Below, piece after piece: positions 1 to 12,515 of a stretch of 64,000 bases of DNA (its first letter is position 1; each line of letters begins with the position of its first letter). The stretch is from the NCBI GenBank assembly GCA_914767715.1, contig OU612066.1, positions 33,516,283-33,580,282 on the forward strand, given 5' to 3'. Both the position numbers and the translations under genes were made by a program. The notes under the pieces are model-generated. The model searched no databases. It worked only from the letters and a program-made list of their open reading frames with translations, and was not told where the DNA came from. Origin of the DNA: Membranipora membranacea. Its lineage: Eukaryota > Bryozoa > Gymnolaemata > Cheilostomatida > Membraniporidae.

Positions 1-1070
1 TTTAGATCTTGATCATCAATTTTGATATTCAGGCCCTTGGTGTTAGATCCTGGGACTGGTTGGTACATCATCTCTGTCTTTTTGATGTTGATCTTTAGTC
101 CAAATGCCTTTGCTGCATCTGAAAACCTTGTGGCGATTGCTTGTGCATTATCAAAACTGTGAGCAATGAAGGCTGTGTCGTCCGCGAACATCAATTCTCT
201 CACTAATATATCTTTGGTCTTGCGTGTTGATTTAAACTGGTTGACGTTGAAGAGATCTGCATTTGGGCGGCTCTGGATAAGGACTCCCTTGTTACAGTCA
301 TTGAATGCATGGGTTAGAGTTGCAGCGAGGAATAAGGAAAAGAGCATCTGTGCGAGAACACATCCTTGTTTGACCCCATTTGATACCGTAAATGGATCTG
401 AGAGTTCGCCATTCAAGCTTACTCTGGCTTGCATGTTTTTGTGCAAGGCTTTGATGAGATTGGTGAACTTCTTCGGGCAGCCATATCTATTAAGCAGCTT
501 CCATAGGGTAGTTATATTCACAGTGCCGAATGCTTTAGAAAAGTCCACGAACACCATGTATAGTGGCATGTTTTGCTCGATACACTTCTCCTGCACCTGT
601 TTCAGACTGAACACCATATCCACTGTACCCCTGCCAGCTCGAAAGCCGCACTGAGCTTCTGGGAGAAATTGGTCAATCTGAGAGGACAGTCTGTTAAGTA
701 GAACTCGTGCAAACACTTTCCCTGGTCTGGAAAGAAGTGAGATGCCTCGATAGTTACGGGTGATACGCCTATCACCTTTCTTGAAATTGTAACCAGCTGT
801 ATGTCTTTCCAGTCCTGCAGAACTTCATTTTCCTTCCATGCTTTCTTGATGATGTTGGTCCGCACTTGCAAGACTCTTTCACCTCCACCTCTTATGATCA
901 CTGAATGTATTCCATCGGCACCTGGTGACTTTCCATCGCATAGCATTCCAAAAGCTTTTCTGACTTCCTCAATTTCTGGAGTTTCATCCATCCAATCCTG
1001 AACGGATGCCTGCTTGATGCTGTTAGTTGTTGCAGATGTCACTGTGATTATTAGTGTAATAACTCATAAT
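1..1070 (-). mobile_element. LINE (non-LTR retrotransposon) reverse transcriptase fragment
   Basis: On the minus strand this stretch encodes part of a reverse transcriptase in broken frames. Visible motifs are KSPGADGIH (finger region, about 940-910), VKQGCVLAQMLF (about 400-360) and the catalytic box MFADDTAF near 180. It then reads MMYQPVPG, a phrase shared by the LINE copy at 7.5-10.8 kb. At least one frame change lies between the finger region and the palm (about 800-600). The element continues past the window start, so its 3' end is not seen, and its 5' part upstream of about 1070 is missing. It sits just upstream of the beta-propeller exons at 1313, either in an intron or where earlier exons would be expected. 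It is a dead copy; the family is judged from motifs only. Confidence 0.85.
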
Positions 1071-1312
1071 AACTATGACGGTTGTGACGTACCACATGGA
1101 AACATCCGCTTATTCCCAATGCCGATTTAAGGCGATCACCTTGGAAGTTTGAGAGGCCATAACTTCCTCAATATTTGGATTCTAAAGCTCGAATTTACTC
1201 ACATGATAGATTAAAATATGGAGAATAAGATGTGATACAAGATAGCAGCCTCAAACTAAGTCTTTAACTGTTCCACTATTCTTCTTTTTAAGATATTTCC
1301 TTTTGGTTACAG

Positions 1313-2300
1313 GTAAAAGCCCTGTACAGGTGCCAGTGAGCAGAGCTTATACTATGAGAATTCAATATGTCTTATCACATGGATTGAATACAGACAAGTA
1401 TTATTATTCATCTGTCGCACATCAAGGTGACAACATTCTAATTGGCACACCTAATGGTCTGAAGGTGTTTAATAAGATGAACAAAGAGGTATACTTGGAT
1501 GAGGAAGGTCGAAATAATGCAGTAGCTCAGTTTGAGGGAGAAACATTTTTCACACAAGGAACAGAGAGATCTGTCTCTGTTCTACATTACAGCGAGTCTA
1601 CCAAAGATTACCTTTTCTCATTTCCCAGGCAGTCAACATTTGTGAACCGTCTGTCTGCAAGTGCTGTTTATATTGCTGTAGTCGATTATGACCAGTGCCG
1701 TATCAAATTATATAACAGACAATCTAGATTTGTTTCTGATACAGAGCTTCCAATGTTGAAACTCTGTAAGAACCTTTGTTTCACATCAGATGGTAGCTTA
1801 CTAGTTACAGGTCATGATGCCAACAATGAATGGAGACTGAACAAGTACAGAATCCTACCTGGAGCTGACAAACCAGTATTTAAAGAACTGTGGTCTGTAA
1901 AGGAAAAAGCATATTGTTGTGGACTTGCAGAAACAGAAAATGGGCTCATATTTCTTTGCGGAACGGGAAACAAGAAGATACATGTGTATGACAGCGAAGG
2001 TAGGAACACTTATTTTTTGACTGTGCTTTGTATGTGCTATGATTTTGCTATAGAGAATTCCTGAATGCGATACATAATTCACTGCACAATATTTACGAAG
2101 GTTGCTGAATTATTCAGTCAGCTGTGCAAATATTTGTATCAGTTAGTAATCATTGCCTTTAACTTCCAGGTAACAAACTAAAAGAAATGCAAGTAGACCA
2201 ACTCCCTGATATATATGAAGATATAAGTATAAGAGGGGATGAGCTGGCTGTAGCAGGTTGGGAGAACAAAGTTCTGTTGCTTTTCAAACTAATACATTGA
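1313..2300 (+). CDS. NHL/beta-propeller protein, last two exons (partial gene A)
   Basis: Two exons are visible. Exon 1313-1999 follows the acceptor TTTTGGTTACAG, begins in phase 1 and ends in phase 1 before GTAGGA. Exon 2170-2300 follows AACTTCCAG and ends with TGA at 2298-2300. Together they encode about 270 residues of repeating beta-strand units (for example NILIGTPNGLKVF, YIAVVDYDQCRIKLYN, GLIFLCGTGNKKIHVYDSEG) ending ISIRGDELAVAGWENK. Such repeats suggest an NHL-type six-bladed propeller. The exon layout and the ending match the gene at 46.4-56.7 kb (ending VTIRGDKMAVCGGKGA), so the two are paralogs in the same orientation. By analogy, the missing 5' exons should encode a Cys-rich finger and helical region and would lie left of the window. 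Function is unknown; NHL propellers usually bind protein or RNA. A 65-75 residue reading on the opposite strand is a shadow. Confidence 0.7.
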
Positions 2301-2669
2301 ACAAACTCACACCTGTTTACCGAAATCACAGGAGACCACTCATTCATTTCCTAGAGGAACTTATGTGATAAGACTAGCACCTATATATACTTAAATTGCA
2401 TCGCGCACACTTTCCGGTATTTATAATGATAAGAAAAGGTTTTTAAATGTGAAAAGGGTAGGTTATAGTAGAGATAAATGCGTTCTTAGTACACTGAATT
2501 GATAATATGACAATTTGGTTTGTGTAAGTACATACTGTGACACATTTGGTAGTTTAAATGATTTTATTTTAACTCTGATTGTTAAACGATTTCTCACGTT
2601 TAAATGATCTACCAATATTTTTAACGAAATTTGCAAATCCGGTATAGCTATTGTTATAGCATGTGATAA
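2301..2669. other. 3' flank of gene A, no gene seen
   Basis: This AT-rich stretch follows the TGA of gene A. I see no second coding segment and no convincing AATAAA signal close to the stop. It probably holds the 3' UTR. Confidence 0.4.
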
Positions 2670-3273
2670 TAGCCTTGTCACGCGGCCATGGAGTTTGGGT
2701 TTTTTGGTTTTGGGAGTGGCCTTGTCACATCATGTACAAAACAAAATAGATTGATTGCACTTATTTCTTGCAGGAATAATGTGGAAACATTGCTAAGTTA
2801 TAAATTTTGAAATAACATTGCAGCCTATGTATAGTCTGAGTAAATTAGCATGCACTAAAACTAATGCCAATACATTTCCTCATTGTTCTGTTGTGAAATA
2901 GCTTAAGTATCCTCAGACTATACATGTGCCGCCAGGTTATTTAAATTTTTTTGACTTAGCCATGTTTTCACATTATTACTGCAAGAATTTAGTAGGCATA
3001 CTTGCTTTTATTTTGTCTAATGATAAAATAATATAGATAACTAACTAACACAAGAATTTAGTGCAATTTATTTTTCCATTGATTTATATTCATTTGTACG
3101 TGATGAATGACAAAGTTAATTTATTTGCCTTTGGAACAAAGAAAAGGTCAAAGCTCAAAGTGGTGTAGATTAGAGCTAAAAAGCAAGAAGGCAATTCCTC
3201 ACACTATAGCAAGAAAACAATGCCACTCCCAAAACCAAAATAACCCAAAAACCGTGGTCGCGTGACAAGACTA
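2670..3273. mobile_element. 600-bp inverted-repeat element with TA target duplication
   Basis: The terminal repeats are about 50 bp and start GCCTTGTCACGCGGCCATGG at 2672, with the reverse complement GTCTTGTCACGCGACCACGG ending at 3271. The subterminal part GGTTTTGGGAGTGG also matches. TA lies immediately outside both ends (2670-2671 and 3272-3273), as in Tc1/mariner-type elements. There is no transposase, so it is a non-autonomous MITE. A weaker inner inverted pair, TGTATAGTCTGAG near 2830 and its complement near 2920, is also present. Confidence 0.75.
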
Positions 3274-5540
3274 ATGGATAATACTGACTATAACTTTCAC
3301 TCATAACCAACAGCTCTAGAAATCATGCAATTTCGTCTGCAGCGGTCTGCAAGAGCATGCTAGACATACACTATTTCATCTTATTGTATGTTTTGCCTCA
3401 TCTGCCATTTATTACTATAACTTGTTCTGTTGGCCCGTCCTGTATTGTGAGCCCTGTCTGTCTGATGTACCATTGTTGGCCTTAGTTATGATATAAATAT
3501 TATCGGTTTTATATGTTAACTATCTTGAATAAAAAATGATTTACAGACTTATTTTGAGAACTTTGGATACCGCTTGTCATTACAAACTATTTAAAATTGA
3601 CTAAATAGACTATTTTTATTTCTAGATTTAATACTTTTTATTGGTACAATATTGAGGTGTTATGTGCTGTGTCTCATTTTATACAAATAATTAAACTGGA
3701 GTTATCGCTGCAGCCAACTTGAGTATTCAGTTTTGTTAGGAGCGTAAATAATAGAATTATGTAAATCATTATAAGCCTCATACTTGGTCCGCCTTGTTGC
3801 GTTGGTCTGGCTGTGCTACATAAGCAAAGGTGGAGCGGCCCAACCATCACTTAGGTTGGCTACCTAATATTAAGCATAAAAAACTGATGCTTTATTAATA
3901 TAAGATCTCAAACTGTGCAGGGATAGCTGGTAGTATAGCATTGTATTACCAACCATTATCCCCACCCAATTTCAGAACTGACCCACAAATATGGGAGTAA
4001 TGGCCATTGTTGATAGGAGGCAACTCTAAGTGTATTATTTGATTGCAATAGACCTAGAATATTAACCTGTCAACGCATAAGAATGATAATGTGCTGATGC
4101 TTATGTGCCATACCACCATGCCGACAACTTTTTAGAATTGCTTACTTTTAAATTGGAAAAGTCATTTTTTTTCAGCCAGAACTATTTTAGAAAATTTGTC
4201 GTTTGATCGGACATATATGTTTATCTATCAATAGCTGCACAGCGTGGGACACCGGCAGAGGAGAACTTTCCCTCCTGAAGAATATCAGGATACATCATCT
4301 TCACGGTCGCTTCCGGATTGATTCAAGATGAAGGGCTAAACCACTCAGGGGTGGCATAACTTGAGACTGATCTTACATTAGCCAGGTAGAATCTCAGAAG
4401 GCTGGGATAATTTACCCCGTAGCGTTTGAGTGTCTAAAGAGATATTATTGGTATAAATTATGCCTGGTAGTAAAATGTCTCTGCATCAAGGGAGAAACAC
4501 TGTATTTGATTTACTGACCAGCAGGGATAACATATTTTTTATATATATATTATTATATTTATCGACAAATGTATCAAGACATATTGTCAGTACCGAAAAT
4601 GGGCACTCGAGATATGTTGTTATATTTAGCCAGCCGCAGAATTCAGAGGGTACAGATAGATATGAAAACAAATGCACCCAGTGACCTCCATGGTATTAAG
4701 TAATCACAAGCATAAAAAACGAGCAGAGAGACTCAGAAGTGATAAATCAAAGATGTAACAAAGACAACGGAGCATGCTACTCCGGTCAGAAAATATGAAT
4801 TCCAGTGACGCAGTTATTTGGTTCCATAACGTCATAGTACCAAGTAACCTCCAGGGTGTTGAGAAATCACAGGGCAACACGGAAGTAATCAAACATGGAC
4901 TAACAACAAAAAAGTCAGCCCAAAAATAGAACAATAAATTCCAGACGGTAGACTGAGGAACAGCAGCAATATACCACATGACGTGACCACAGAACGGTTT
5001 CATATAACAATGCCACAAGAGACACTAATCCACTAATCCGCTGACAGCTAATCAGACGACAGCAAGCAAGGTCAGCACAAAAAACGGCACCTATATATAG
5101 GCCGAAATTTTAAACAGCAAATCAGTACAGTTTAATTCTTTGAGCAGCACAGTCATCTTTTTACATAGCTAGTAAAAGATATTATATTTTGAATTAATAA
5201 ATGCTAGCTTTAAATCAGAGATTTTTGTTAGAACGCTAAAACTAAAATGGAGTCTAAAGACCAATATATAGTGTGAGTATCATTTGAATTACATTATCAT
5301 TTTTTTTATAAGTATCAAGACAATGAACCATAACTTTAGTGAATAAACTGTTGTAGTTGATTTCTATGCATATAGTGATTGGCGAAGTAATTCGGGACAT
5401 TTCGTCAGGTACTCAGACGTTAGGTCAAATTCACTAGGAGTTCATAAGACATTTTTTGCAATCAACTGAAGTAAGTCGTGATTAATTGTTACTATAACAA
5501 CACTCTGAAACAGGATTCAAATTTAACTTTAGGAGGTTTA
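3274..5540. other. Intergenic, no supported gene
   Basis: No exon with splice sites and coding character is seen. Short open frames near 4460-5018 overlap on both strands and look random. Around 4680-4900 a phrase about dozens of bases long (CCAGTGAC..., ...AAGTAA...CC, ...GAAATCACA) recurs imperfectly, which suggests old repeat remains. Confidence 0.4.
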
Positions 5541-5967
5541 AAACATTGTGACCCACAGTTAAACACAGGTAATTCGCGTCTGTGCTTATATCAAGTCGGA
5601 AATCATTGTGACCCGCAGTTAAACGCAGGTAATTCGCGTCTGTGCTCATATCAAGTCGGAAATCATTGTGACCCACAGTTAAACGCAGGTAATTTGCGTC
5701 TGTGGTCATATCAAGTCGGGAATCATTGTGACCCACAGTTAAACATAGGTATTTCGCGTCTGTGCTCATATCAAGTCGGAAATCATTGTGACCCACAGTT
5801 AAACGCAGGTAATTCGCGTCTGTGCTCATATCAAGTCGGAAATCATTGTGACCTACAGTTAAATGCAGGTAATTCGCTTCTGTGCTCATATCAAGTCGGA
5901 AATCATTGTGACCCACAGCTAAACGCAGGTAATTCGCGTCTGTGCTCATATCAAGTCGAAAATCATT
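5541..5967. repeat. 60-bp tandem repeat, about 7 copies
   Basis: The unit contains TTGTGACCCACAGTTAAACG, then CAGGTAATTCGCGTCTGTGC and ATATCAAGTCGGAAAT. Copies are aligned exactly every 60 bases with a few substitutions each. Since 60 is a multiple of 3, long open frames of 163 and 165 residues run through on both strands (for example units of NHCDPQLNAGNSRLCSYQVG). Differences between copies often change the amino acid, so I read the array as a non-coding minisatellite. Confidence 0.9.
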
Positions 5968-6632
5968 GAGAAGTATCATTGGGAACTGTTGTTAACGCAG
6001 AACAGAAATAAGTAGCAGTCATATCTGCTTGGGGGTTAAATAGATTAAGTTTTGGAATAATAGTTCAGGATTAGATTCTTGTGTTTTAAAGAAGTAGGAC
6101 GCTACCGATTTAAGATAAGATACCTATAATCTGTGAAACATTAATTCAACATTGAATATAGAATTTGAACATCATTTTTAGAGTGACCACAGACTGATTC
6201 CTCTTTCCTTCACAAAAAATGGGTTGGAGTCTTTAGCTAATTTAACTTGGCTAAGGGGCCCGTGATACTGATACACCGCCTTGATTAAGTAGATCAAGTA
6301 GGTACTCATAATTAAAATCAGTCACCTAAGTTGAATAACAAAAATATCAAACGCACCTTTCACATTCATAAATAGAGATTGTGTAGTACTAACATCTAAA
6401 GATAATATTGACTTTGTGGTGCAAGAGCATTGTCTCAAAACTCATCAAGAGTCTTACTGTTGGAACAAGACAGGGGTCTAAGCAGATTATTGGCAGGAAC
6501 CTTTCTTTAAACAGCTTGGAGGCAATTTCTAGTGAATCTAAGAAAAGGTCAGGCTCTATAACAACCCCTAGTAAATTACTTTGTGGGGTAGTGGAAACCA
6601 GCTGTTTGTCACTAGAAATTACAAGTTAAATA
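5968..6632. other. Intergenic, no supported gene
   Basis: Mixed AT-rich sequence between the 60-bp array and the large foldback-like element. A 73-codon open frame at 6408-6629 has no recognisable features. Confidence 0.4.
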
Positions 6633-6647
6633 CCTCGTACGAATCCG

Positions 6648-7047
6648 CGACAACTTGGCCCGAGCCAAACTTGGCCCGAGCCAAACTTGGCGCGAGCTAA
6701 ACTTGGCCCCAATTAGTAAAACTTGGCCCAAAATACTAAAAATTGGCCCCAGATACTAAAACTTGGCCCCAGATACTAAAACTTGGCCCCATGCAATGAA
6801 ACTTGGCCCCAATTAGTAAAACTTGGCCCCAAATACCAAAACTTGGCTCCAACTATAAAACTTGGCCCTATTAGTAAAACTTGGCCCAGATACTAAAACT
6901 TGGCCCCATGCAATGAAACTTGGCCCCAATTAGTAAAACTTGGCCCCAAATACAAAAACTTGGCTCCAAATATAAAACTTGGCCCTATTAGTAAAACTTG
7001 GCCCAAATACTAAAACTTGGCTCCAAATATAAAACTTGGCCCCATGC
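6648..7047. repeat. Left minisatellite array (units ACTTGGCCCC...)
   Basis: About 20 units of 17-20 bp, each with the core ACTTGGCCC(C) followed by AATTAGTAAA, AGATACTAAA, ATGCAATGAA or similar. The outermost three units have a different spacer, GAGCCAA. Confidence 0.95.
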
Positions 7048-7499
7048 ATGCCTCATACAATATTAATCTCTCGCAAGTGAACTATATACTAGGCTGAGTA
7101 GGAGTTTCTTGTACAGATGTTTAGCCGCCCAGTTCCTATCATTTAAGACAGTTCTACAGTATTACCTGGCGATGCAGCTAGTTGGTCATGTCATTGAAAC
7201 TAAATTGTATAAATCTCGCTCAAATGAGCTTCCATGTGGCATATATTAAGTATTACAGAAAACCACCTTATATAAATAGTCGATATAGTGAGCGAGCATG
7301 CTAATTCTTACCGCATTTATGGTCTGCTTACTGTATGTTTATTTCTGGAGTTATCTGTGTTATGCTTATAAGAAGGCAATTCTGAGCTCAAACAACAGCC
7401 ACAGTATTCTGGTTTGTGATAATTGCATCATAAATGTTTTTTTTAAACCTGTGAGCTTGCCATCCCTAAAGAGTTCCATGTTGCTAATTTTTGCATTCT

Positions 7500-10400
7500 T
7501 AGTATTTAGCTGTCCATCGTGGCCGATGATGATGTCTTTCGTCTACGAATAAATTGTCTCCAATCGTCTCTGCTTCGGGATAGGCTCTGCCAAGATCTAA
7601 GGGGGATCTCCCGATCTTTCAGGGTTTCTTTTGATGATGTCCTCGTATCTCAGCTTTGGGCATTCAATTCCATATGTACCATCAGTGAGTTGTGAGTACA
7701 ATATAAGCTTTGGTATTTGGGTGTTATCTAGTCTGTGGAAATGACCGGTCCTGCTGAGGCATCTGCTGATGAGAATATCGTACATGCCAGGTAAGGAAGT
7801 TGTTTTCAGGATCCTTTCATCTGATATAAACTGCCACCACTTTATGTTGAGTATCTGTCTCAGGTGTCTCATCATGAATGCATTAAGTTTATAAGAAGTA
7901 ACCTTGTACACAAACCAGGATTCGACACCATAGAGAAGAACTGATAGAACAATGGCTCTGTACGCAGCACTTTTAGTCTTGATGGTAGGATCCTTATTGT
8001 CCCATATATGATCTCTGAGTCTCCCAAAGGCTTTTGAGGCATTGGACATGCGTATCTCCAGTTCAGTGTCGAGCTTGTTGTCGTTGGTGTCAGTTGTACC
8101 AAGATACTTAAACCTGCTAACCATAGCAAGGTTTTCACCATCAATATGGATGTCATCTCCTGCGTCAGATAAGCCCGGTGAAGGTTGGTACATCACCTCC
8201 GTCTTTTTTATGCTAATCTTTTACCCAAACTGTTTGGCTGACTGGGCAAAACCAGATATAGTTTCCTGTGCATCTGCATGGTCTTGAGCAACAACTGGAG
8301 TATCATCTGCAAATATAAGTTCACGTACCAAAGCCCTTTCACCTGCTGACTGATGTATTCACTCCTTTGTGTAGGGCCGACACAAGATTGGTGAAATTGG
8401 CAGGACAACCAAGTTTCTCTAGAATAGCCCACAAGGCATTTCTGTTCACAGTGTCAAAGCCAAAAGTCAAAACACCATTACATCCTCGGCTCAACACAAT
8501 ATCTACAGTGTCTTCGCCTGCACAAAATCCACATTGTGCCTCTGGGAGTAGGTCCTCTGCATAAAAGCTCAATCTTTTGAGTAACACACAGGCTAATACT
8601 TTACCAGGTGTTGATAGAAGTGAGATGCCTTGATATTTCCCACAGAGACGTCGATCACCTTTCTTAAACAGGGTTATAAGCTGAGCATCCTTCCAATCTT
8701 GTGGAGGCGCTCCGCTCTTCCAAGAGTCAACAATGATCTCACGGTGTTGCAGGTGCTGCACTAGTAGAGCCACTCTGAATATGATATTCTATCTGCACCG
8801 GGTGACTTTCCATTGCTGAGCATATACATAGCATTGTTCACTTCGTCCAAGTCAGGAGCATCATCAATCTCATTGCTTTCATTGAGAAGAGTGTTGAGAT
8901 GTTCTGTCCAACAAGGGAGAGGGTCTTTTTCTCAGTTAGTAAAGTCTGATTGTCGGAGGAAAGTAGCTGATCAGATTGATCAACCCTCGGACCCCGTACT
9001 GCCCAAAGTCCTTGATGGAAACCTCTAGTGTCATTCATGTCTGCCAGCTCCTGTAGTTCAGCAGCTTTACTCTGCCACCATTCATTTTTCAATTCACGAC
9101 ATTTCTTTTGCAGACGACATGAGTAGTGTCTAAACCTGTTTTTGATGGATCTGGTATTACGATTCAACATTTCATTCAGGGCATGGTTACAAGCAGCTAT
9201 CGGTTCACACAGTTCTTTATCGCTCTCCTCAAACCAGTCTGCATGATATCTCTCCACATATTCCAAGATCTCTTTGTACACCTCATACACCGTTGACTTG
9301 AATGCGGACCATTATTCTCTTCCACTGAGCCTGCCAGAGCAGGGAGCTTTTCATTCATGTTAGTTTCTAATTCACTCCTGATGGTATCAGACCACATAGT
9401 GTTAACATTGAGCTTTCTAGGACGCTGACTAGATTTACACATGAGCTTCCGCACTCTGAGCCTGGTGTAACACCTGTTGATGATGTGATCAGTGCTGCAG
9501 TTGGCACTAGCTCTAGTATCACTGATGTCACACAATTCACATTGGCGGTTGACAATGAAGTCAATCAGGTGCCAGTGTCAAGCCCTCGGATGCATCCATG
9601 TGTTTTTATTGCTAGCTTTGTGCTTAAAGCTCGTATTTTTTATCAGCAGCTGATGTTCAGTACAGATAGACAGTAAAAGCTCACCATTAGAATTAGATCG
9701 TCCAGTTCCAAATTTTCCAAACACATTATTCCAGATCTCACTATCTTGGCCAACTCTAGTATTAAAGTCACCTAGGAACATAATTTCAGCTTCTTTAGGT
9801 ACTGTCATCAAGGTGGAATCCAGCTGCTGATAAAACTGTGCGATGTTCTCAGGGCTATTCGTCCTTGTACCGTAAGGTCGCGTATTGTAGCTGCATGGTT
9901 AATGTCCATGAGTGGTTAAAACTTAGTCAAGCATACCGCGGTTAATATAAGGGCATTGTTTCCAAATTCTATAGGCAGGCGGCTAATCAGTGAACATACA
10001 TACTAACTCAGTTGTAACATGCTAGCAGCGACTAAATATCTCTTATTTTTATTAACAGTATCTGACCTCAGAAGAGACATAATAAGGATGTGGAGCTCAA
10101 TGTATTGACCTTCAAGGTCAAGCAGTTGTTGCCTCGTTACACCTCCATAAAATTATCATCCAATTAGAAACGATCTGACCAATATTTAACCAATCAGCAT
10201 TCTTCTTCCCCAACCAGTCGATGCAATGCTTATTATTATGGCAGACAGAAATGTATCATAATGTCTTGTTTCGAAGAAGTTAGTAGGACAGCTGACGGCT
10301 GTGGTCAGGTCTGTGCAGTGTGGTGGGAGGGCATTAGCATGTTACACATAGTGTGCACATTTCTTGATCATTATATTGCCTGGGCGGCTAAATATTGTGG

Positions 10401-10833
10401 TTAAATTACAGTGGGCTTGCTGATGTGATATGGCTAAAATCTGTGTTTTGTTTCCTAAATTAATCCAGGCCTGTTCACCAACAAGCCACGTGGTTACAAT
10501 ACGCTACCTTACGGTAGGTGCATACACCGCAATGATAGTACAATATCTGTTCTTGTTTAGAGGGAGTCTAAGGGTGATCATTCTATCATTTACAGATTTG
10601 GGGGTCTTCAGTCATATTGGCGATGACAGCATTGATTCACTCCTCATTTCTGAGATCTTAGCACTACCAGTATCACCAAAACAAGCCTCACTTAGTGCTT
10701 CAACATCAATCCTATATTTCTTTAGCTCTTGTACAATGATGCCACTTCGCCTTTCTGGTCTATCTGCTCTATCACGATCAAGCATTGTTCTAATGTTCAA
10801 CAAAGCAAAATTCAGATCATAAGCTGTTTGCAA
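7500..10833 (-). mobile_element. LINE with endonuclease and reverse transcriptase, defective
   Basis: Read on the minus strand, domains follow in LINE order. An APE-type endonuclease starts at 10833 (NFALLNIRTM; CTIIAVYAPT at about 10520), resumes after an insertion, and continues with IMFLGDFNTRVG near 9770 and STDHIINRCYTRLRVR near 9460. A linker region follows, then reverse transcriptase (WKDAQLITLFKKGDRR near 8690; LIFADDTPV near 8310) and a C-terminal part with RFKYLG and AFGRLRDHIWDNKD (about 8110-7980), ending GDPP at 7600. Frame changes occur at several points. A stop codon lies at about 8220. About 60 residues around the usual VKQGC motif are missing between TSVSR and ALVREL. It is therefore inactive. 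It lies wholly inside the foldback-like element. The 3' boundary near 7500 is approximate. Confidence 0.85.
9868..10516. mobile_element. 645-bp TA-flanked inverted-repeat element inside the LINE
   Basis: The left end CCGTAAGGTCGCGTATTGTA (9870-9889) and the right end TACAATACGCTACCTTACGG (10495-10514) are inverted repeats of 20 bp with one mismatch. TA lies outside both ends (9868-9869, 10515-10516). If the element and one TA are left out, the LINE endonuclease frame reads straight across the junction (VYAPT then RTNSPENIAQFYQQLD), which confirms the insertion point to the base. There is no transposase inside, so it is a non-autonomous TA-targeting element. Confidence 0.9.
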
Positions 10834-11221
10834 TTTTTATCCTTGGCGACGTCCTGCCAGTATGTATTTTATTTCTTGTGAGACTTCATGATCCAAATTG
10901 GAATAATGCTTGCAAAGGACTTGAAAGGCTACTCTGAGTTTTGTAGGTTGTCAGAGCAGCCTTCTATACAGGTTTAGGAAATTCTGTACTGGCAAGGTGA
11001 GACTAAGACGAGTGCAGATCCTCAGCCTGCTGATGCAATGACCAGCCAGATGTGCTGTAGGCTTACATACACATTGCCCTTACAGGTTGTCACGCTCCTG
11101 GCTTATTTTCATGGTTTGTTCTCCCAAAGATCCCCATCTGATTAGCCTTGTGTCCAGTGTCCATTTCACCTTACATTATACATTAAAAGTTGGCTGGACT
11201 ACATATTATCTTTTAGTGTGC

Positions 11222-12515
11222 AGAGGCAAGTTTCAGTACATATGGCCAAGTTATATATTTGGGGCCAGGTTTTACTAATTGGGGCCAAGTTTCGTTGTAT
11301 GGGGCCATGGTTTAGTTACTGGGTCCAATTTTCAGTACATGGGCCCAAGTTTTAATAATCGGGGCCAAGTTTCATTTCGCGGGGCCAAGTTTCATATTTG
11401 GGGCCAAGTTTTAATGAATGGGGCCAAGTTTTATTTATTGGGGCAAAGTTTTACTAATTGGGGCTAAGTTTTACTGATTGGGGTCAAGTTTCATTGCATT
11501 GGGCTAAGTATTATATTTGGGGCCAAGTTTTAGTTATTTGGGCCAAGTTTCATTGCATGGGGCAAAGTTATACTAATTGGGGCCAAGTTTCATTGCATGG
11601 GGCCAAGTTTTATATTTTGGGCCAAGTCTTAGTTATTGGGGCCAAGTTTCATTACCTTGGGCCATGTTTTGTATATGGGGCCAAGTTTTACTAATTGGGG
11701 CCAAGTCTTAGTTATTGGGGCCAAGTTTCATAACACGGGGCCAAGTTTTATATTTGGGCCCAAGTTTTACTAATTGGGGCCAAGTTTTACTAATTGGGGC
11801 CAAGTTTCAGTACATGGGGCCAAGTTTTATGTTTGGGGCCACGTTTTACTAATTTGGGCCAAGTTCCAGTACTTGGGGCCAAGTTTTACTAATTGGGGCC
11901 AAGTTTCAGTACTTGGGGCCAAGTTTTACTAATTGGGGCCAAGTTTCAGTACTTGGGGCCAAGTTTTACTAATTGGGGCCAAGTTTCACTGCATTGGGGC
12001 CAAGTTTTACTAATTGGGGCCAAGTTTCACTGCATTGGGGCCAGGTTTCATTGCATCGGGCCAAGTTTTATATTTGGGGCCAAGTTTTACTAATTGGGGC
12101 CAAGTTCCAGTACATGGGGCCAAGTTTTATATTTGGGGCCAAGTTTTACTAATTGGGGCCAAGTCTCAGTACTTGGGGCCAAGTTTTACTAATTGGGGCC
12201 AAGTTTCACTGCATTGAGGCCAGGTTTCATTGCATCGGGCCAAGTTTTATATTTGGGGCCAAGCTTTACTAATTGGGGCCAAGTTTCAGTACATGGGGCC
12301 AAGTTTTATATTTGGGGCCAAGTTTTACTAATTTGGGCCATGTTCCAGTACTTGGGGCCAAGTTTTACTTATTGGGGCCAAGTTTTACTAATTGGGGCCA
12401 AGCTTTACTAATTGGGGCCAGGTTTCATTGCATCGGGCCAAGTTATATATTTGAGGCCAAGTTTGGCTCGGGCCAAGTTTGGCTCGGGCCAAGTTTGGCT
12501 CGGGCCAAGTTGTCG
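11222..12515. repeat. Right minisatellite array (units GGGGCCAAGTTT...)
   Basis: About 65 units of 18-21 bp with the core GGGGCCAAGTTT followed by TACTAATT, CAGTACAT, TATATTT, CATTGCAT and similar spacers. Higher-order blocks are visible, such as a block around 11970-12090 that recurs at about 12150-12270. The many open frames rich in GPSFTNWGQV are products of the repeat and not genes. Confidence 0.95.

Noticed and set aside
5478-5979. 163- and 165-codon frames across the 60-bp array as a repeat protein
   Set aside because: Open on both strands only because 60 is a multiple of 3; copy differences are mostly amino-acid-changing.
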